Source of the DNA: Bacteroidetes bacterium GWF2_33_38
GTDB taxonomy: Bacteria; Bacteroidota; Bacteroidia; Bacteroidales; GWF2-33-38
Direction: 5' to 3'
Assembly (NCBI GenBank): GCA_001769505.1
Contig: MEOF01000050.1
Location: 1 to 64,000 of the forward strand
DNA length: 64,000 nt
The position numbers were made by a program, and so were the translations under genes. The notes below the pieces were generated by a model. The model saw nothing but the letters and a program-made list of their open reading frames with translations, was not told where the DNA came from and made no database searches. Below, piece by piece: positions 26,114 to 35,255 of this stretch. Positions within the stretch are counted from its first letter, which is position 1; each line of letters starts with the position of its first letter.

Positions 26114-26200
26114 TTATTCGACTATATTGACACAAAAATAGAAGTAAAATTGTATTGTTTTTTATATAAAATATTCAACTTTACGAAAAAATATTTTGTC

Positions 26201-27160
26201 ATGTTACATAATTATCCAAATATAGAAAATATTAAGATAGCACACGAATTAATCAAACCATTTATTCATCGTACACCTGTTTTAAAATCAAATTTAATTA
26301 ATGAAATTGCAGGTTGTGAAATTTATTTCAAATGTGAAAATTTTCAAAAAGTTGGGGCGTTTAAGTTTCGGGGTGCAACACATGCAATATTAACATTGTC
26401 GGAAGACGAAAAACGTAATGGAGTTGCTACTCATTCGTCTGGAAATCATGCAGCAGCATTAGCATTAGCGGCTCGAATGAATGGTATAAAAGCGTATATC
26501 GTAATGCCAAATAATTCCCCTGAAGTTAAAAAAAAGGCGGTTGCCGGTTATGGTGCTGAAATTACATATTGTCAGCCAACGCTTGCTGCACGAGAATCTA
26601 CTCTCGAAACAATTGTTAATAAAACTGGAGCTACCATGGTGCACCCTTACAATAATTACAAAGTTATATGTGGTCAGGGAACGGCTGCAATTGAATTATT
26701 AGAAGAAAAGCCCTATTTAGATGTTGTAGTTGCTCCCGTTGGTGGAGGAGGGTTGTTGAGTGGAACAGCAATAGCAAGTAAAGGAGTTAATTCAAACATA
26801 AAAGTTATTGCAGCGGAACCTGAATATGCGAACGACGCATATCAATCATTCAAGCAGAAAAAGTTTGTTCCTTCGTTAAAGCCGAACACGATTGCAGATG
26901 GTTTATTGACTTCGTTGGGAGATAAAACATTTGAGATAATTTTAGATAAGGTTGATGATATATACACCGTTTCTGAAGTACAGATTATTGAAGCAATGCG
27001 ATTGATTTGGGAGCGTATGAAAATAATTATTGAACCATCATCAGCTGTTGCGTTAGCTGGCGTTTTGGCAAATAAAGATTTTTTTAAAAATAAAAAAGTT
27101 GGAATTATTATTTCCGGAGGAAATGTTGAATTGAGCAAATTAGGTGATTTGTTTAAATGA
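26201..27160 (+). CDS. PLP-dependent threonine dehydratase / serine racemase-like enzyme
   Basis: 319 residues, fold type II PLP enzyme. The PLP lysine is in KVGAFKFRGA. Other landmarks are SSGNHAAALALAA, the phosphate-binding loop VGGGGLLSG, and a C-terminal ISGGNVEL. There is no ACT regulatory domain, so it is the short catabolic TdcB / serine-racemase-like type, not biosynthetic IlvA. The likely reaction is deamination of threonine (and serine) to 2-oxo acids, or racemisation of serine. The start at 26201 (MLHNYPN) was chosen over an upstream frame rich in aromatic residues. It converges on the yqeY-like gene across a shared terminator. Confidence 0.87.
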   Translation: MLHNYPNIENIKIAHELIKPFIHRTPVLKSNLINEIAGCEIYFKCENFQKVGAFKFRGATHAILTLSEDEKRNGVATHSSGNHAAALALAARMNGIKAYIVMPNNSPEVKKKAVAGYGAEITYCQPTLAARESTLETIVNKTGATMVHPYNNYKVICGQGTAAIELLEEKPYLDVVVAPVGGGGLLSGTAIASKGVNSNIKVIAAEPEYANDAYQSFKQKKFVPSLKPNTIADGLLTSLGDKTFEIILDKVDDIYTVSEVQIIEAMRLIWERMKIIIEPSSAVALAGVLANKDFFKNKKVGIIISGGNVELSKLGDLFK

Positions 27161-27200
27161 AAAAAGAATCTTGCAATTTTGCAAGATTCTTTTTTCATTT
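27155..27200. terminator. Bidirectional terminator
   Basis: A perfect 22-nt inverted repeat with arms at 27155-27176 and 27179-27200, core AAAAAAGAATCTTGCAA and its complement. A/T runs on both sides make it an intrinsic terminator for the dehydratase gene and for the long division/cell-wall transcript arriving from the right. It overlaps the dehydratase stop codon. Confidence 0.88.
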
Positions 27201-27213
27201 AAGCTATTAGAAA

Positions 27214-27660
27214 TTATGATAATAGTGTTTTAATTTTCTCGGATACTATTTTATTATCAGCTTTGCCTGCAAGTATTTTTGAAGCCATGCCCATAATTTT
27301 TCCAAAATCGGAAGGAGAGTTAAAATTATTTTCAGAAATTATTTTCTTAATCACTTCAATAATTGCACTTTCATCTAACATTTTTGGAAGATATGTTTCA
27401 ATAATACTTGCTTCGAAGAGTTCTTTTTCGGCAAGTTCTTGGCGACCATTAGCATTAAAAATTTCAGCCGATTCTTTTCGTTGCTTTAATAACTTATTCA
27501 GAATGCTAATTTCTTTTTCTTCGGTAACTTCGCTTGCGTTTTTTTCTGTTTTAGCTAGCAATAAAGCTGCTTTTATGGCTCGTAACGATTCCAATTTTTC
27601 TTTTTCTCGAGCAAGCATTGCTGATTTTATATCGTTATTTATTTTTTCGGTCAAACTCAT
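27214..27660 (-). CDS. GatB/YqeY-domain protein
   Basis: 148 residues, matching the free-standing YqeY family: an N-terminal helical part (KINNDIKSAMLAREKEKLESLRAIKAALL), then RKESAEIFNANGRQELAEKELFEASIIETYLPKML and DFGKIMGMASKILAGKAD. The domain is related to the tRNA-binding tail of the GatB amidotransferase subunit. A tRNA-linked role is assumed, but the function is not settled. It lies 28 bp after ftsZ and is the last gene before the bidirectional terminator. Confidence 0.92.
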   Translation of the reverse strand: MSLTEKINNDIKSAMLAREKEKLESLRAIKAALLLAKTEKNASEVTEEKEISILNKLLKQRKESAEIFNANGRQELAEKELFEASIIETYLPKMLDESAIIEVIKKIISENNFNSPSDFGKIMGMASKILAGKADNKIVSEKIKTLLS

Positions 27661-27688
27661 AATTTTAAACTTTTAATTTTTTACTTTC

Positions 27689-29167
27689 TTAGTCAACATT
27701 ATCGTGAGTATATGGATTTCCCTCGCTAAGCTTAGTTCCTCCCTCTCCGTCGTTCGACAATGTAAATCTTGAGTATTTATTTGTAGCAGAATCTTCTTGT
27801 AAATCAGTTTCCATTTGTTTTCGCTTAAATGCCGAAATGTTTTCAAGTTCATCTAAATCGTTATTTGTTAATTTAGTATGACTTAGTTGACGAAGTTTTT
27901 CGTATTTTTCAAATTGAGCTTTTCGTTCTTCTGCTTTCGTATCTAAATCTACAGATTCAGGTTTTTGTTCCTTTTTCTTTTCTCCATATAATTCTTCGTA
28001 AATATTTGTTTTACTTTCTTTTATCGGTTCTTCTATCGTACGAACTTCAAATTGAATGGTTCCTTGTTGTGTGTTTTCTTTTGAGAAGTCGAAAATGGTT
28101 TCGTTTTTTTGAATAACCTCTTTCTTTTGTTCAATTTTTATAGGAGAAATAATTTCTTTTTTCGTCTCTGATTTTGCTTTTAATTCGGGAATGCTATTTG
28201 TTCCAAATCCGGTTGCGATAATGGTAACGCTAATTTTATTACCTAAGCTTTCGTCGTAACCATTTCCCCAAATAATATCAGCCATTGATCCAGCAGCATC
28301 TTGAACATAATCAGTTATTTGACCGACTTCATCCATCGTTATTTCTTCAGAACCCGAAGTTACATTTAATAAAATATTTTGTGCTCCGCGAATATCATTA
28401 TTGTTTAATAATGGAGAAGTTAATGCCGTTTTGATTGCTTTAAGAGCCCTGCCATCACCATCTGCTGAGCCTGAACCCATCATCGCCACGCCGCTATCTT
28501 TCATAACTGTTTGTACATCGGCAAAGTCAACATTTATATATCCATGAACGGTGATAATTTCGGCAATTCCTTTTGCTGCTGTTGTTAACACATTATCTGC
28601 TTTGGCAAATGCATCGGCAAGTTTAAGGTCTCCGTATATTTCTCGAAGTCTTTCGTTATTAATTACAAGCAATGCATCAACATGCTCTTTTAATTCGCTG
28701 ATTCCTTCAATTGCCTGATTTATTCGCCGCTGGCCCTCGAAACGAAATGGGATTGTTACGATTCCTACTGTTAAAATTCCCAAGTCTTTTGCCACTTTTG
28801 CAATAACCGGAGCGGCTCCTGTGCCTGTTCCGCCACCCATTCCTGCAGTGATAAACACCATCTTGGTGTTATTTGAAAGAACGTTGGTAATTTCGTCTAA
28901 ATTTTCAATGGCTGCTTGCTTTCCTTTTTGAGGTAAGTTTCCTGCTCCTCGTCCTTCGGTAAGCGTTTGTCCTAATTGAATCTTAATTGGAATCGGACTT
29001 TTTGCTAAGGCTTGCGAATCAGTATTTCCGATGATAAAACTTACATCTTTAATTCCTTGCTTGAACATGTGATTAACAGCATTTCCTCCGCCTCCACCAA
29101 CTCCTATAACTTTTATAATTGAAGCTTCTTGTTGAGGAATTTCAAAGTTCATTAAATCTTCGTTCAT
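27689..29167 (-). CDS. ftsZ: Cell division GTPase FtsZ
   Basis: 492 residues. Tubulin-like GTPase that polymerises into the division ring. Seen: [17 protein letters not shown], the signature loop [11 protein letters not shown] (about 110-120), the GTP-binding stretch PFRFEGQRR, and the T7-loop region [11 protein letters not shown]. The GTPase core ends near residue 325. The remaining roughly 165 residues form a long charged linker, typical of Bacteroidota FtsZ, with a helical segment ([15 protein letters not shown]). It lies 24 bp after ftsA. Confidence 0.98.
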   Translation of the reverse strand: MNEDLMNFEIPQQEASIIKVIGVGGGGGNAVNHMFKQGIKDVSFIIGNTDSQALAKSPIPIKIQLGQTLTEGRGAGNLPQKGKQAAIENLDEITNVLSNNTKMVFITAGMGGGTGTGAAPVIAKVAKDLGILTVGIVTIPFRFEGQRRINQAIEGISELKEHVDALLVINNERLREIYGDLKLADAFAKADNVLTTAAKGIAEIITVHGYINVDFADVQTVMKDSGVAMMGSGSADGDGRALKAIKTALTSPLLNNNDIRGAQNILLNVTSGSEEITMDEVGQITDYVQDAAGSMADIIWGNGYDESLGNKISVTIIATGFGTNSIPELKAKSETKKEIISPIKIEQKKEVIQKNETIFDFSKENTQQGTIQFEVRTIEEPIKESKTNIYEELYGEKKKEQKPESVDLDTKAEERKAQFEKYEKLRQLSHTKLTNNDLDELENISAFKRKQMETDLQEDSATNKYSRFTLSNDGEGGTKLSEGNPYTHDNVD

Positions 29168-29191
29168 AATTCTGTTTATTTGGGGTTAGTA

Positions 29192-30505
29192 TTATTGTAT
29201 TTTTTCATCTTCGAAAAAATTTCCGAATTTTTGCATAATATTATCAAAAATTGGCTTTTTCTTCTTTTTTTCTTCTTTAACTTCTTCAGGCTTCTCTATC
29301 GTTTTGGCTTCTTTTACTTTATTGCCTGTTTCGATTTTATTTTGTTTATCGAGTATTTCGTAACCTTCTAGAAGCAATCCGATACTTGTTGCGAACATTG
29401 GATGATTTAATTTTTCGTCGGTATTTCCTGCAAGATGTTCATTTGGGTAACCAATCTTAACATCTAATCCTGTTTTAAAGGAAATTAATTGTGGAAGATG
29501 TTTTAATAATGAACCACCGCCTGTAATCACAATCCCTGCTCCTAATTTGTTCATGTATCCAGATGATTCGAGTTCAAATGAAATAACGCCAATAATCTCT
29601 TCCATTCGAGCTTGAATTACGTGTGAAAGCGAATTAAAAGAAATTTCTCTTGACGGGCGACCATTAATGCCGGGAACTGTAACTATTTGGTTTTTTGGAG
29701 CGAGTTCAGCAAGAGTTGAGCCGTAATCTTTTTTTAATTTCTCAGCTTGTTCGTTGATAACAGCAAACTCGGTTTTAATATCGTTGGTAATCGCATTTCC
29801 GCCAACAGGAATAACAGCGGTATGCCTGATTACATTATCATAAAATACTGCAATGTCAGTTGTTCCACCACCTATATCGATTAGTGCAACTCCAGCTTCT
29901 TTCTCTTCGTTGGTAAGTACTGCTTGAGACGATGCTAAAGGTTCAAGAATTAAACTGTTTACTGCAATATCGACACGATTAACACATTTTTTGATATTAT
30001 TTGCCGATGCAATCTTCCCAATTACAATATGAAAATTTGCTTCGAGTCTTTTTCCACAAATGCCGATTGGATTTTTCTCGCTATATTCGCCATCGATAAT
30101 GTAGCTTTGTGGAATTACGTGAAGAATTTCTTCGTCAGAATCCACTGGAATTCTATACATATCGTCAATCAGTTTTTGAATGTCGTTTTGACTAATGCCA
30201 TCATCGGTTGAATCTCTATTCAAATATCCGTGATTTTGAATGCTTTTAATGTGTTGACCTGCTATCCCAACAAATACTTCGTCAATCTTGATATTCGTTT
30301 TTTCTTCAACGTCTCGTATAACCGTTTGGATTTCATTAATGGTATCTTGAATATTTAAAACCACACCGCGACGAACCCCTTTTGATGGTGTTGAGCTATA
30401 GCCCACAATCTCGAGTTTTTTAAATTCGTTTTTTTGACCGACAATAGCAACGATTTTTGTTGTTCCGATGTCTATAGCTGCTACGTAATTTTTTTTGTCT
30501 TTCAT
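29192..30505 (-). CDS. ftsA: Cell division protein FtsA
   Basis: 437 residues. Actin-like membrane tether of FtsZ. Phosphate-1 loop AAIDIGTTKIVAIVG, SHS2-type subdomain (about 80-165), phosphate-2 IDIGGGTTDIAVF, adenosine motif VITGGGSLLKHLP. The C-terminus carries a Lys/Glu-rich linker (KVKEAKTIEKPEEVKEEKKK) and a short amphipathic end (PIFDNIMQKFGNFFE) that should bind the membrane. It follows ftsQ by 6 bp and precedes ftsZ, the conserved order. Confidence 0.97.
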   Translation of the reverse strand: MKDKKNYVAAIDIGTTKIVAIVGQKNEFKKLEIVGYSSTPSKGVRRGVVLNIQDTINEIQTVIRDVEEKTNIKIDEVFVGIAGQHIKSIQNHGYLNRDSTDDGISQNDIQKLIDDMYRIPVDSDEEILHVIPQSYIIDGEYSEKNPIGICGKRLEANFHIVIGKIASANNIKKCVNRVDIAVNSLILEPLASSQAVLTNEEKEAGVALIDIGGGTTDIAVFYDNVIRHTAVIPVGGNAITNDIKTEFAVINEQAEKLKKDYGSTLAELAPKNQIVTVPGINGRPSREISFNSLSHVIQARMEEIIGVISFELESSGYMNKLGAGIVITGGGSLLKHLPQLISFKTGLDVKIGYPNEHLAGNTDEKLNHPMFATSIGLLLEGYEILDKQNKIETGNKVKEAKTIEKPEEVKEEKKKKKPIFDNIMQKFGNFFEDEKIQ

Positions 30506-30511
30506 GGTGCT

Positions 30512-31309
30512 TTATCTTTTAGTGCAAATTGCTTGATTTGTATATTTTAAATTGACCGATTTATATTTTCTCCATCCTGTTTTTGGAAAACCAATTTTGT
30601 ATAAATAGTCAAGTCGGATAAATTTATTCTCATAATCGCTAATATCTCCCATCATTATGGTTTCAACGCCAATTTTAGGGACAAGTTCAAATTCGTTTTT
30701 TTCGTTAATGTATATTTGTTCGACAAGCGATTTCCAAATGTCATTTTCATAAATATATTTCGATAAAATAAAAACATCTTTTAAAATATTGTTAGTTGAA
30801 AATTCATCATCATCAGGTGTTTCGTCTAATAAATTTTTGTTGCGATATTTCGCAAGTGGTTCGTTAATGTTTCCGTTTACGATTGGCACATGAGCCGTAT
30901 ATTTTTTTGAAAGTGGCATTAAATATCCTTCTTGATCAATATAATAGCTTTCGTTGTTGTAATTCACAACACGGACGATAGGATTTCGTTGAGTTATATC
31001 AATCTTGAGTATTTCATTTTTTTCAATGTACACAACAGCCTTTTTTATCGAAGTATGTTGATAAATAATTTGTTCAATTTTATCTGTATTAATGCTGTCA
31101 ACATGATAACTCAATAATTTTTCGCCATTATTTTTTAAAGTATTGATAATTTCTTGCTCTTCAACGAATTGATTTTCGGTGTTATCGACAATATTAATTT
31201 CAATTTTAGAACAGATTGATGCTTTTTCTTTCGTTGAAACAAAGCTCAGCGAAACAATTAAATATGTGATAATTGTCAGCCAAATCAATATGTTTTTTAT
31301 TTTATTCAT
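30512..31309 (-). CDS. ftsQ: Cell division protein FtsQ/DivIB
   Basis: 265 residues. One N-terminal membrane helix (IKNILIWLTIITYLIVSLSFV), a POTRA-like domain (about 35-105; VEEQEIINTLKNNGEKLLSYH, VYIEKNEILKIDITQRNPIVRV), then the beta domain with YYIDQEGYLMPLSKKYTAHVP. It is a bitopic division protein linking early and late divisome parts. Its start overlaps the murC stop by 4 bp (ATGA), implying coupled translation. Confidence 0.92.
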   Translation of the reverse strand: MNKIKNILIWLTIITYLIVSLSFVSTKEKASICSKIEINIVDNTENQFVEEQEIINTLKNNGEKLLSYHVDSINTDKIEQIIYQHTSIKKAVVYIEKNEILKIDITQRNPIVRVVNYNNESYYIDQEGYLMPLSKKYTAHVPIVNGNINEPLAKYRNKNLLDETPDDDEFSTNNILKDVFILSKYIYENDIWKSLVEQIYINEKNEFELVPKIGVETIMMGDISDYENKFIRLDYLYKIGFPKTGWRKYKSVNLKYTNQAICTKR

Positions 31310-32691
31310 ACTTTGTTAAAAGCTTTTTTAATAGGTTCAACCAAGTTTGTTACGTCTCCTGCTCCTATAGTAAGTAAAATTTCAAATTTTTTATTGATTA
31401 TTTCTTGCATGAGAGAATCTTTTTTGCACAATCGCTTGTTCGTAATTTTTACTTTATCGAAAATTATTTTTGAGGTTACTCCTTTTATTGGCAATTCACG
31501 AGCGGGATAAATATCTAACAAAAATAATTCGTCTAAAAGACTTAAACTTTTTGCAAAATCGTCGGCTAAATCGCGTGTGCGAGAAAACAAATGTGGTTGA
31601 AAAATTCCTGATATTTTCTTGTCTGGATACATATTTCGGATAGATGAAATTAACGCTTTAATTTCTTCGGGATGGTGTGCGTAATCGTCGATGTACAACA
31701 TTTTTGAGTTGTTGATATGAACTTGAAAACGGCGTTCAACTCCACGGAAAGTTTCAACTGCTTTTTTCATCGAATTTTCATCAACATTCAACAAATAACA
31801 AACTGACATTGCGGCAATTGCATTTTCAACATTTATCAATCCAATTGTTCCTAAAACAACATTTTTAATTTGTCCTTTTGGAGAATTGAAAGTGAACGTA
31901 TATTTATTGTTAACTACCTTAATATCAGAAGCATAAAAATCAGCCTTTTCGTTTAACGAATAGGTAAAAGTTTTGAAAGAATTTATCGAATTTATATGCA
32001 AAGGCAAACCTTTTTTGTGAACCAAAAATCCATTATTTTGAGTTTGATTTGCAAACAACGAAAATGTTTGTTGAATTTCTTCCAAACCCGAATAAATGTC
32101 TAAATGGTCAGCATCTATTGATGTTATGAGTGTAATGTGTGGAAAAAGTTTCAAAAAAGAACGGTCAAATTCATCAGCTTCGACCACATAATTATTGCTT
32201 TTTGGCGAAAGAATTAAATTGGTGTTATAGTTTTGCGAAATTCCGCCTAAAAATGCGTTGCATTTCAATTCAGATGTTGTTAAAATGTGCGAAACCATTG
32301 TTGAAACGGTTGTTTTTCCGTGAGTTCCTGCAATTGCTATGGTTTGATGATGGCGAACAATTAATCCTAAAATTTCGGAACGTTTGTAAATTATATAATT
32401 GTTATTTTTGAAATAATTCAATTGTGTATGGTCGTAAGGTATTGCAGGTGTTACAATTACCAAAACTTGATTTTTGTGTTCTGCATTTTTAATTTCATCA
32501 GAAATAACATCCAAATTATCTTCAAAATACACCTTGATATTTTCTGAAACTAAAGCATCAGTAATCAAAGTTGGTGTTTTGTCGTAACCTTCAACATTTT
32601 TGCCTTGCGAATTGAAATAACGAGCCAAAGCACTCATTCCAATGCCTCCAATTCCAATTAAATAAACTGTATGTATGTTGCTGAAGTTCAT
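31306..32691 (-). CDS. murC: UDP-N-acetylmuramate-L-alanine ligase
   Basis: 461 residues. Cytoplasmic Mur ligase adding L-Ala to UDP-MurNAc. N-terminal Rossmann motif YLIGIGGIGMSALARYF, ATP loop AIAGTHGKTTVSTMVSH, central EADEFDRSF and HPEEIKALI, and a C-terminal domain with GIFQPHLFSRTRDLADDFA. All ligase landmarks are in place. It is 4 bp into the downstream ftsQ gene and separated from murG by a 134-bp low-complexity gap. Confidence 0.97.
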   Translation of the reverse strand: MNFSNIHTVYLIGIGGIGMSALARYFNSQGKNVEGYDKTPTLITDALVSENIKVYFEDNLDVISDEIKNAEHKNQVLVIVTPAIPYDHTQLNYFKNNNYIIYKRSEILGLIVRHHQTIAIAGTHGKTTVSTMVSHILTTSELKCNAFLGGISQNYNTNLILSPKSNNYVVEADEFDRSFLKLFPHITLITSIDADHLDIYSGLEEIQQTFSLFANQTQNNGFLVHKKGLPLHINSINSFKTFTYSLNEKADFYASDIKVVNNKYTFTFNSPKGQIKNVVLGTIGLINVENAIAAMSVCYLLNVDENSMKKAVETFRGVERRFQVHINNSKMLYIDDYAHHPEEIKALISSIRNMYPDKKISGIFQPHLFSRTRDLADDFAKSLSLLDELFLLDIYPARELPIKGVTSKIIFDKVKITNKRLCKKDSLMQEIINKKFEILLTIGAGDVTNLVEPIKKAFNKV

Positions 32692-32825
32692 AAAGTTAAA
32701 GGTTCATAAAGTTTGTAAAGTCTGTAAAGTTGAAAGACAATTAGCAATTAGTAATCTGCAATTAACAATAAAAATTCAATATTCTAATTTCCAATTTCTA
32801 TCTTCCAACTTCTGTATTCTGACCT
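32692..32825. repeat. Low-complexity gap between murG and murC
   Basis: No gene. The text is built from short related words (AAAGTTTGTAAAGTCTGTAAAG, GACAATTAGCAATTAGTAAT, CCAATTTCTATCTTCCAACT), the same vocabulary as 34000-34073, 10605-10640 and 55151-55314. It interrupts an otherwise tightly packed operon. Confidence 0.5.
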
Positions 32826-33926
32826 CTATTTTATCATTTTAATAATTTCATCTGCAATAACATCGGCTGAATTCTTAAAAGCCATTTTTGAAATATTTTC
32901 GGTGTAAGCATTTAATCTAAAATTGTCTTTTAGCAATGCAATCGCTTCTGGAACAAGTTTTTCGACAGACTCTTTATCTTCAATCATTAATGCGGCATTG
33001 TTTTTAATTAAAGCCATTGCATTTTTTGTTTGGTGATCTTCGGCAACATTTGGTGAAGGAACTAAAATTGATGGTTTTTTTACCAAGCAAAGTTCCGAAA
33101 TGGTGCTTGCTCCAGCTCTAGAAATTACTAGGTCGGCTACAGCAAACGCAAAATCCATTTTTTGAATAAATTGAAATACCTTTATATCTGGATTTCCTAG
33201 TTTTTCAACAGCAGCAACAGCCGTATCGTAGTATGTTTTTCCGGTTTGCCAAATTACTTGAATTTTGTTCTCGGTAATAAAATCTAAATGTTTTAGAATA
33301 CTTTGGTTGATGGTTCTTGCACCAAGACTTCCACCAACAACTAATAATATTTTCTTATTTCCTTGAAGATGAAAATGTTTTAATCCTTCCTCCTTTTTTG
33401 TGAAAATATTTTCCAAATCTTGACGAACAGGGTTTCCTGTCATTATAATTTTCTCTTTTGGAAAGTATCGTTCCATGCCTTCGTATGCAACACATATTTT
33501 TTGAACTTTGCTTGCTAATATTTTATTGGTAATTCCTGGATATGAATTTTGTTCTTGAATTAAACAAGGAATTCCTTTTTTTGCGGCTGTTTGTAAAATT
33601 GGACCACTAGCAAAACCGCCTACCCCAACAGCCACATCAGGTTGAAAGTCTTTAATTATTTTTCTGGATTTTTGTAAACTCACTAATAATTTCCAAAAAA
33701 AAGCAATATTTTTAAATGTTATTTTTCGTTGAAAACCAGCAATTGGAAGCCCGATAATATTATATCCTGCATCAGGCACTTTAATCATTTCTATTTTTCC
33801 TAAAGCTCCAACGAAAAGAATTTCAATATTCTCGATTTTCTTTTTTAATGCATTAGCTATTGAAATTGCAGGGAATACGTGTCCTCCGGTTCCTCCTCCG
33901 CTAATTATGATTTTTATTTTTTCCAT
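32826..33926 (-). CDS. murG: Lipid II synthase (UDP-GlcNAc:undecaprenyl-PP-MurNAc-pentapeptide transferase)
   Basis: 366 residues. GT-B enzyme at the inner leaflet that converts lipid I to lipid II. Glycine-rich loops ISGGGTGGHVFPAISIANAL and VGGSLGARTINQ, the donor site ISRAGASTISELCLVKKPSILVPSP and AEDHQTKNA. Length is normal. It is upstream of murC in the Bacteroidota gene order. Both flanking gaps contain low-complexity repeats instead of the usual tight spacing. Confidence 0.97.
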   Translation of the reverse strand: MEKIKIIISGGGTGGHVFPAISIANALKKKIENIEILFVGALGKIEMIKVPDAGYNIIGLPIAGFQRKITFKNIAFFWKLLVSLQKSRKIIKDFQPDVAVGVGGFASGPILQTAAKKGIPCLIQEQNSYPGITNKILASKVQKICVAYEGMERYFPKEKIIMTGNPVRQDLENIFTKKEEGLKHFHLQGNKKILLVVGGSLGARTINQSILKHLDFITENKIQVIWQTGKTYYDTAVAAVEKLGNPDIKVFQFIQKMDFAFAVADLVISRAGASTISELCLVKKPSILVPSPNVAEDHQTKNAMALIKNNAALMIEDKESVEKLVPEAIALLKDNFRLNAYTENISKMAFKNSADVIADEIIKMIK

Positions 33927-34073
33927 ATAAACCCCCTTTACTCCCCAATACTTCGTCTACGCTCAGTATAGTAGGAGGATTTTGATTAGTATTTTAATTT
34001 TTTCTAATTTTATTTTCTAATTTCCAACTTCTGACTTCTGTCTCCTTAATTCCGTCTCCTGACTTCTAACTTC
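33927..34073. repeat. Low-complexity gap between ftsW and murG
   Basis: No gene. The murG-side part has a CCCCCTTTACTCCCC / GGAGGATTTT inverted pair related to the elements at 2296 and 3406. The ftsW-side part repeats words of the form CTAATTTCCAACTTCTGACTT. A repeat-derived spacer inside an operon. Confidence 0.5.
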
Positions 34074-35255
34074 TTACGCTTTTACTACTTCCTTTTCAGT
34101 TTGTTTCTTTTCTTTAGATACTTCCGTTTCTGCGATATTTGCATCTCGGCTTACGCTTAATATAATTCCTAAAGCTACGCTTGTAAAAAGAATTGATGTA
34201 CCACCCATACTAACGAATGGCAAAGTTTGTCCGGTAACCGGAAGTAAATTTACCGAAACTGCCATGTTAATCATGGCTTGAAAAACAAGACTCAGAGCCA
34301 AACCAATAGCTAAAAATGCAGAGAACGAGCCCGATGTTTTTCGTACAATTTTACCTGCCCGATACAAGAGCCAAAGATAAAGTGCAAGCATAGTTATTCC
34401 ACCAATCAATCCATATTCTTCAATTATTATGGCATAAATGAAATCGGAATATGGATGCGGTAAAAAATTTCGTTGAGTGCTATTTCCGGGCATTTTTCCT
34501 ATAATTCCTCCTGTAACAATAGCAATTTTTGCTTGTTCGGCTTGATAATTACTTTCGCTATCGCCAGATGTGAAATTTTCAATCCTTTTTTTCCACGTTC
34601 CAACCCTTCCAGTGTTATCAGAATTCATAACTATTGCGATGAATATTGTAAAAAGAACAAGTCCTATTCCAACTAATCCAAATAGATATTTTAAGTTTAC
34701 ACGACCAATAAACATTAATATCCAAGTTGTTGCAAATAGGAGAGCTGCTGTTGAAAAATTTGCCGGAAGAATTAATCCGCACACAATTAATATTGGAATA
34801 ACGATGGGACGAAATGCATCTTTAAATCCTTTAATTACATCTTGTTTAATTGCAAGTAAACGTGCAACGTACATTATTAGAGCTAGTTTAGCTAAGTCGG
34901 ATGTTTGGAATGAAACACCAATGCCAGGCAGGGTTAGCCATCGCGAAGCTTCATTTAAACTTGTTCCGATAACAAGCGTTAATGCTAATAAAGGAATCGA
35001 AATCCATAAAAAAAGGATTGATATTTTAGAAAAATAACGATATGGAACCCAATGAGTTATAAAAACAATAAAAATTCCGATAAGTATAAACATTGAATGT
35101 TTGAAGAAATAATAAGTTGTGTCTCCTCCTTGATATTTGTACGCTAATGTTCCAGTTGAACTGTACACTGCAAGCACAGAAAAGATAGACAACACTATTA
35201 TTATTGCCCAAATTACGGAATCTCCTTTAAAATATTTTTGAAAATATTCCCTCAT
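34074..35255 (-). CDS. ftsW: SEDS-family peptidoglycan polymerase FtsW
   Basis: 393 residues, about ten membrane helices. SEDS landmarks are WLTLPGIGVSFQTSDLAKLALIMYVA, LPHPYSDFIYAIIIEEYG and LLPVTGQTLPFVSMGGTS. FtsW polymerises lipid II glycan strands at the septum with its partner class B PBP (FtsI, 39307-41424). A charged C-terminal tail (SKEKKQTEKEVVKA) lies in the cytoplasm. It abuts the murD stop with no spacing (35255/35256). Confidence 0.95.
   Translation of the reverse strand: MREYFQKYFKGDSVIWAIIIVLSIFSVLAVYSSTGTLAYKYQGGDTTYYFFKHSMFILIGIFIVFITHWVPYRYFSKISILFLWISIPLLALTLVIGTSLNEASRWLTLPGIGVSFQTSDLAKLALIMYVARLLAIKQDVIKGFKDAFRPIVIPILIVCGLILPANFSTAALLFATTWILMFIGRVNLKYLFGLVGIGLVLFTIFIAIVMNSDNTGRVGTWKKRIENFTSGDSESNYQAEQAKIAIVTGGIIGKMPGNSTQRNFLPHPYSDFIYAIIIEEYGLIGGITMLALYLWLLYRAGKIVRKTSGSFSAFLAIGLALSLVFQAMINMAVSVNLLPVTGQTLPFVSMGGTSILFTSVALGIILSVSRDANIAETEVSKEKKQTEKEVVKA

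Noticed and set aside
27263..27676. 137-codon plus-strand frame opposite the yqeY-like gene
   Set aside because: Shadow of a conserved gene; composition follows the opposite strand.
34570..35037. 155-codon plus-strand frame inside ftsW
   Set aside because: It lies fully opposite a well-conserved membrane protein and has no recognisable domain or promoter.
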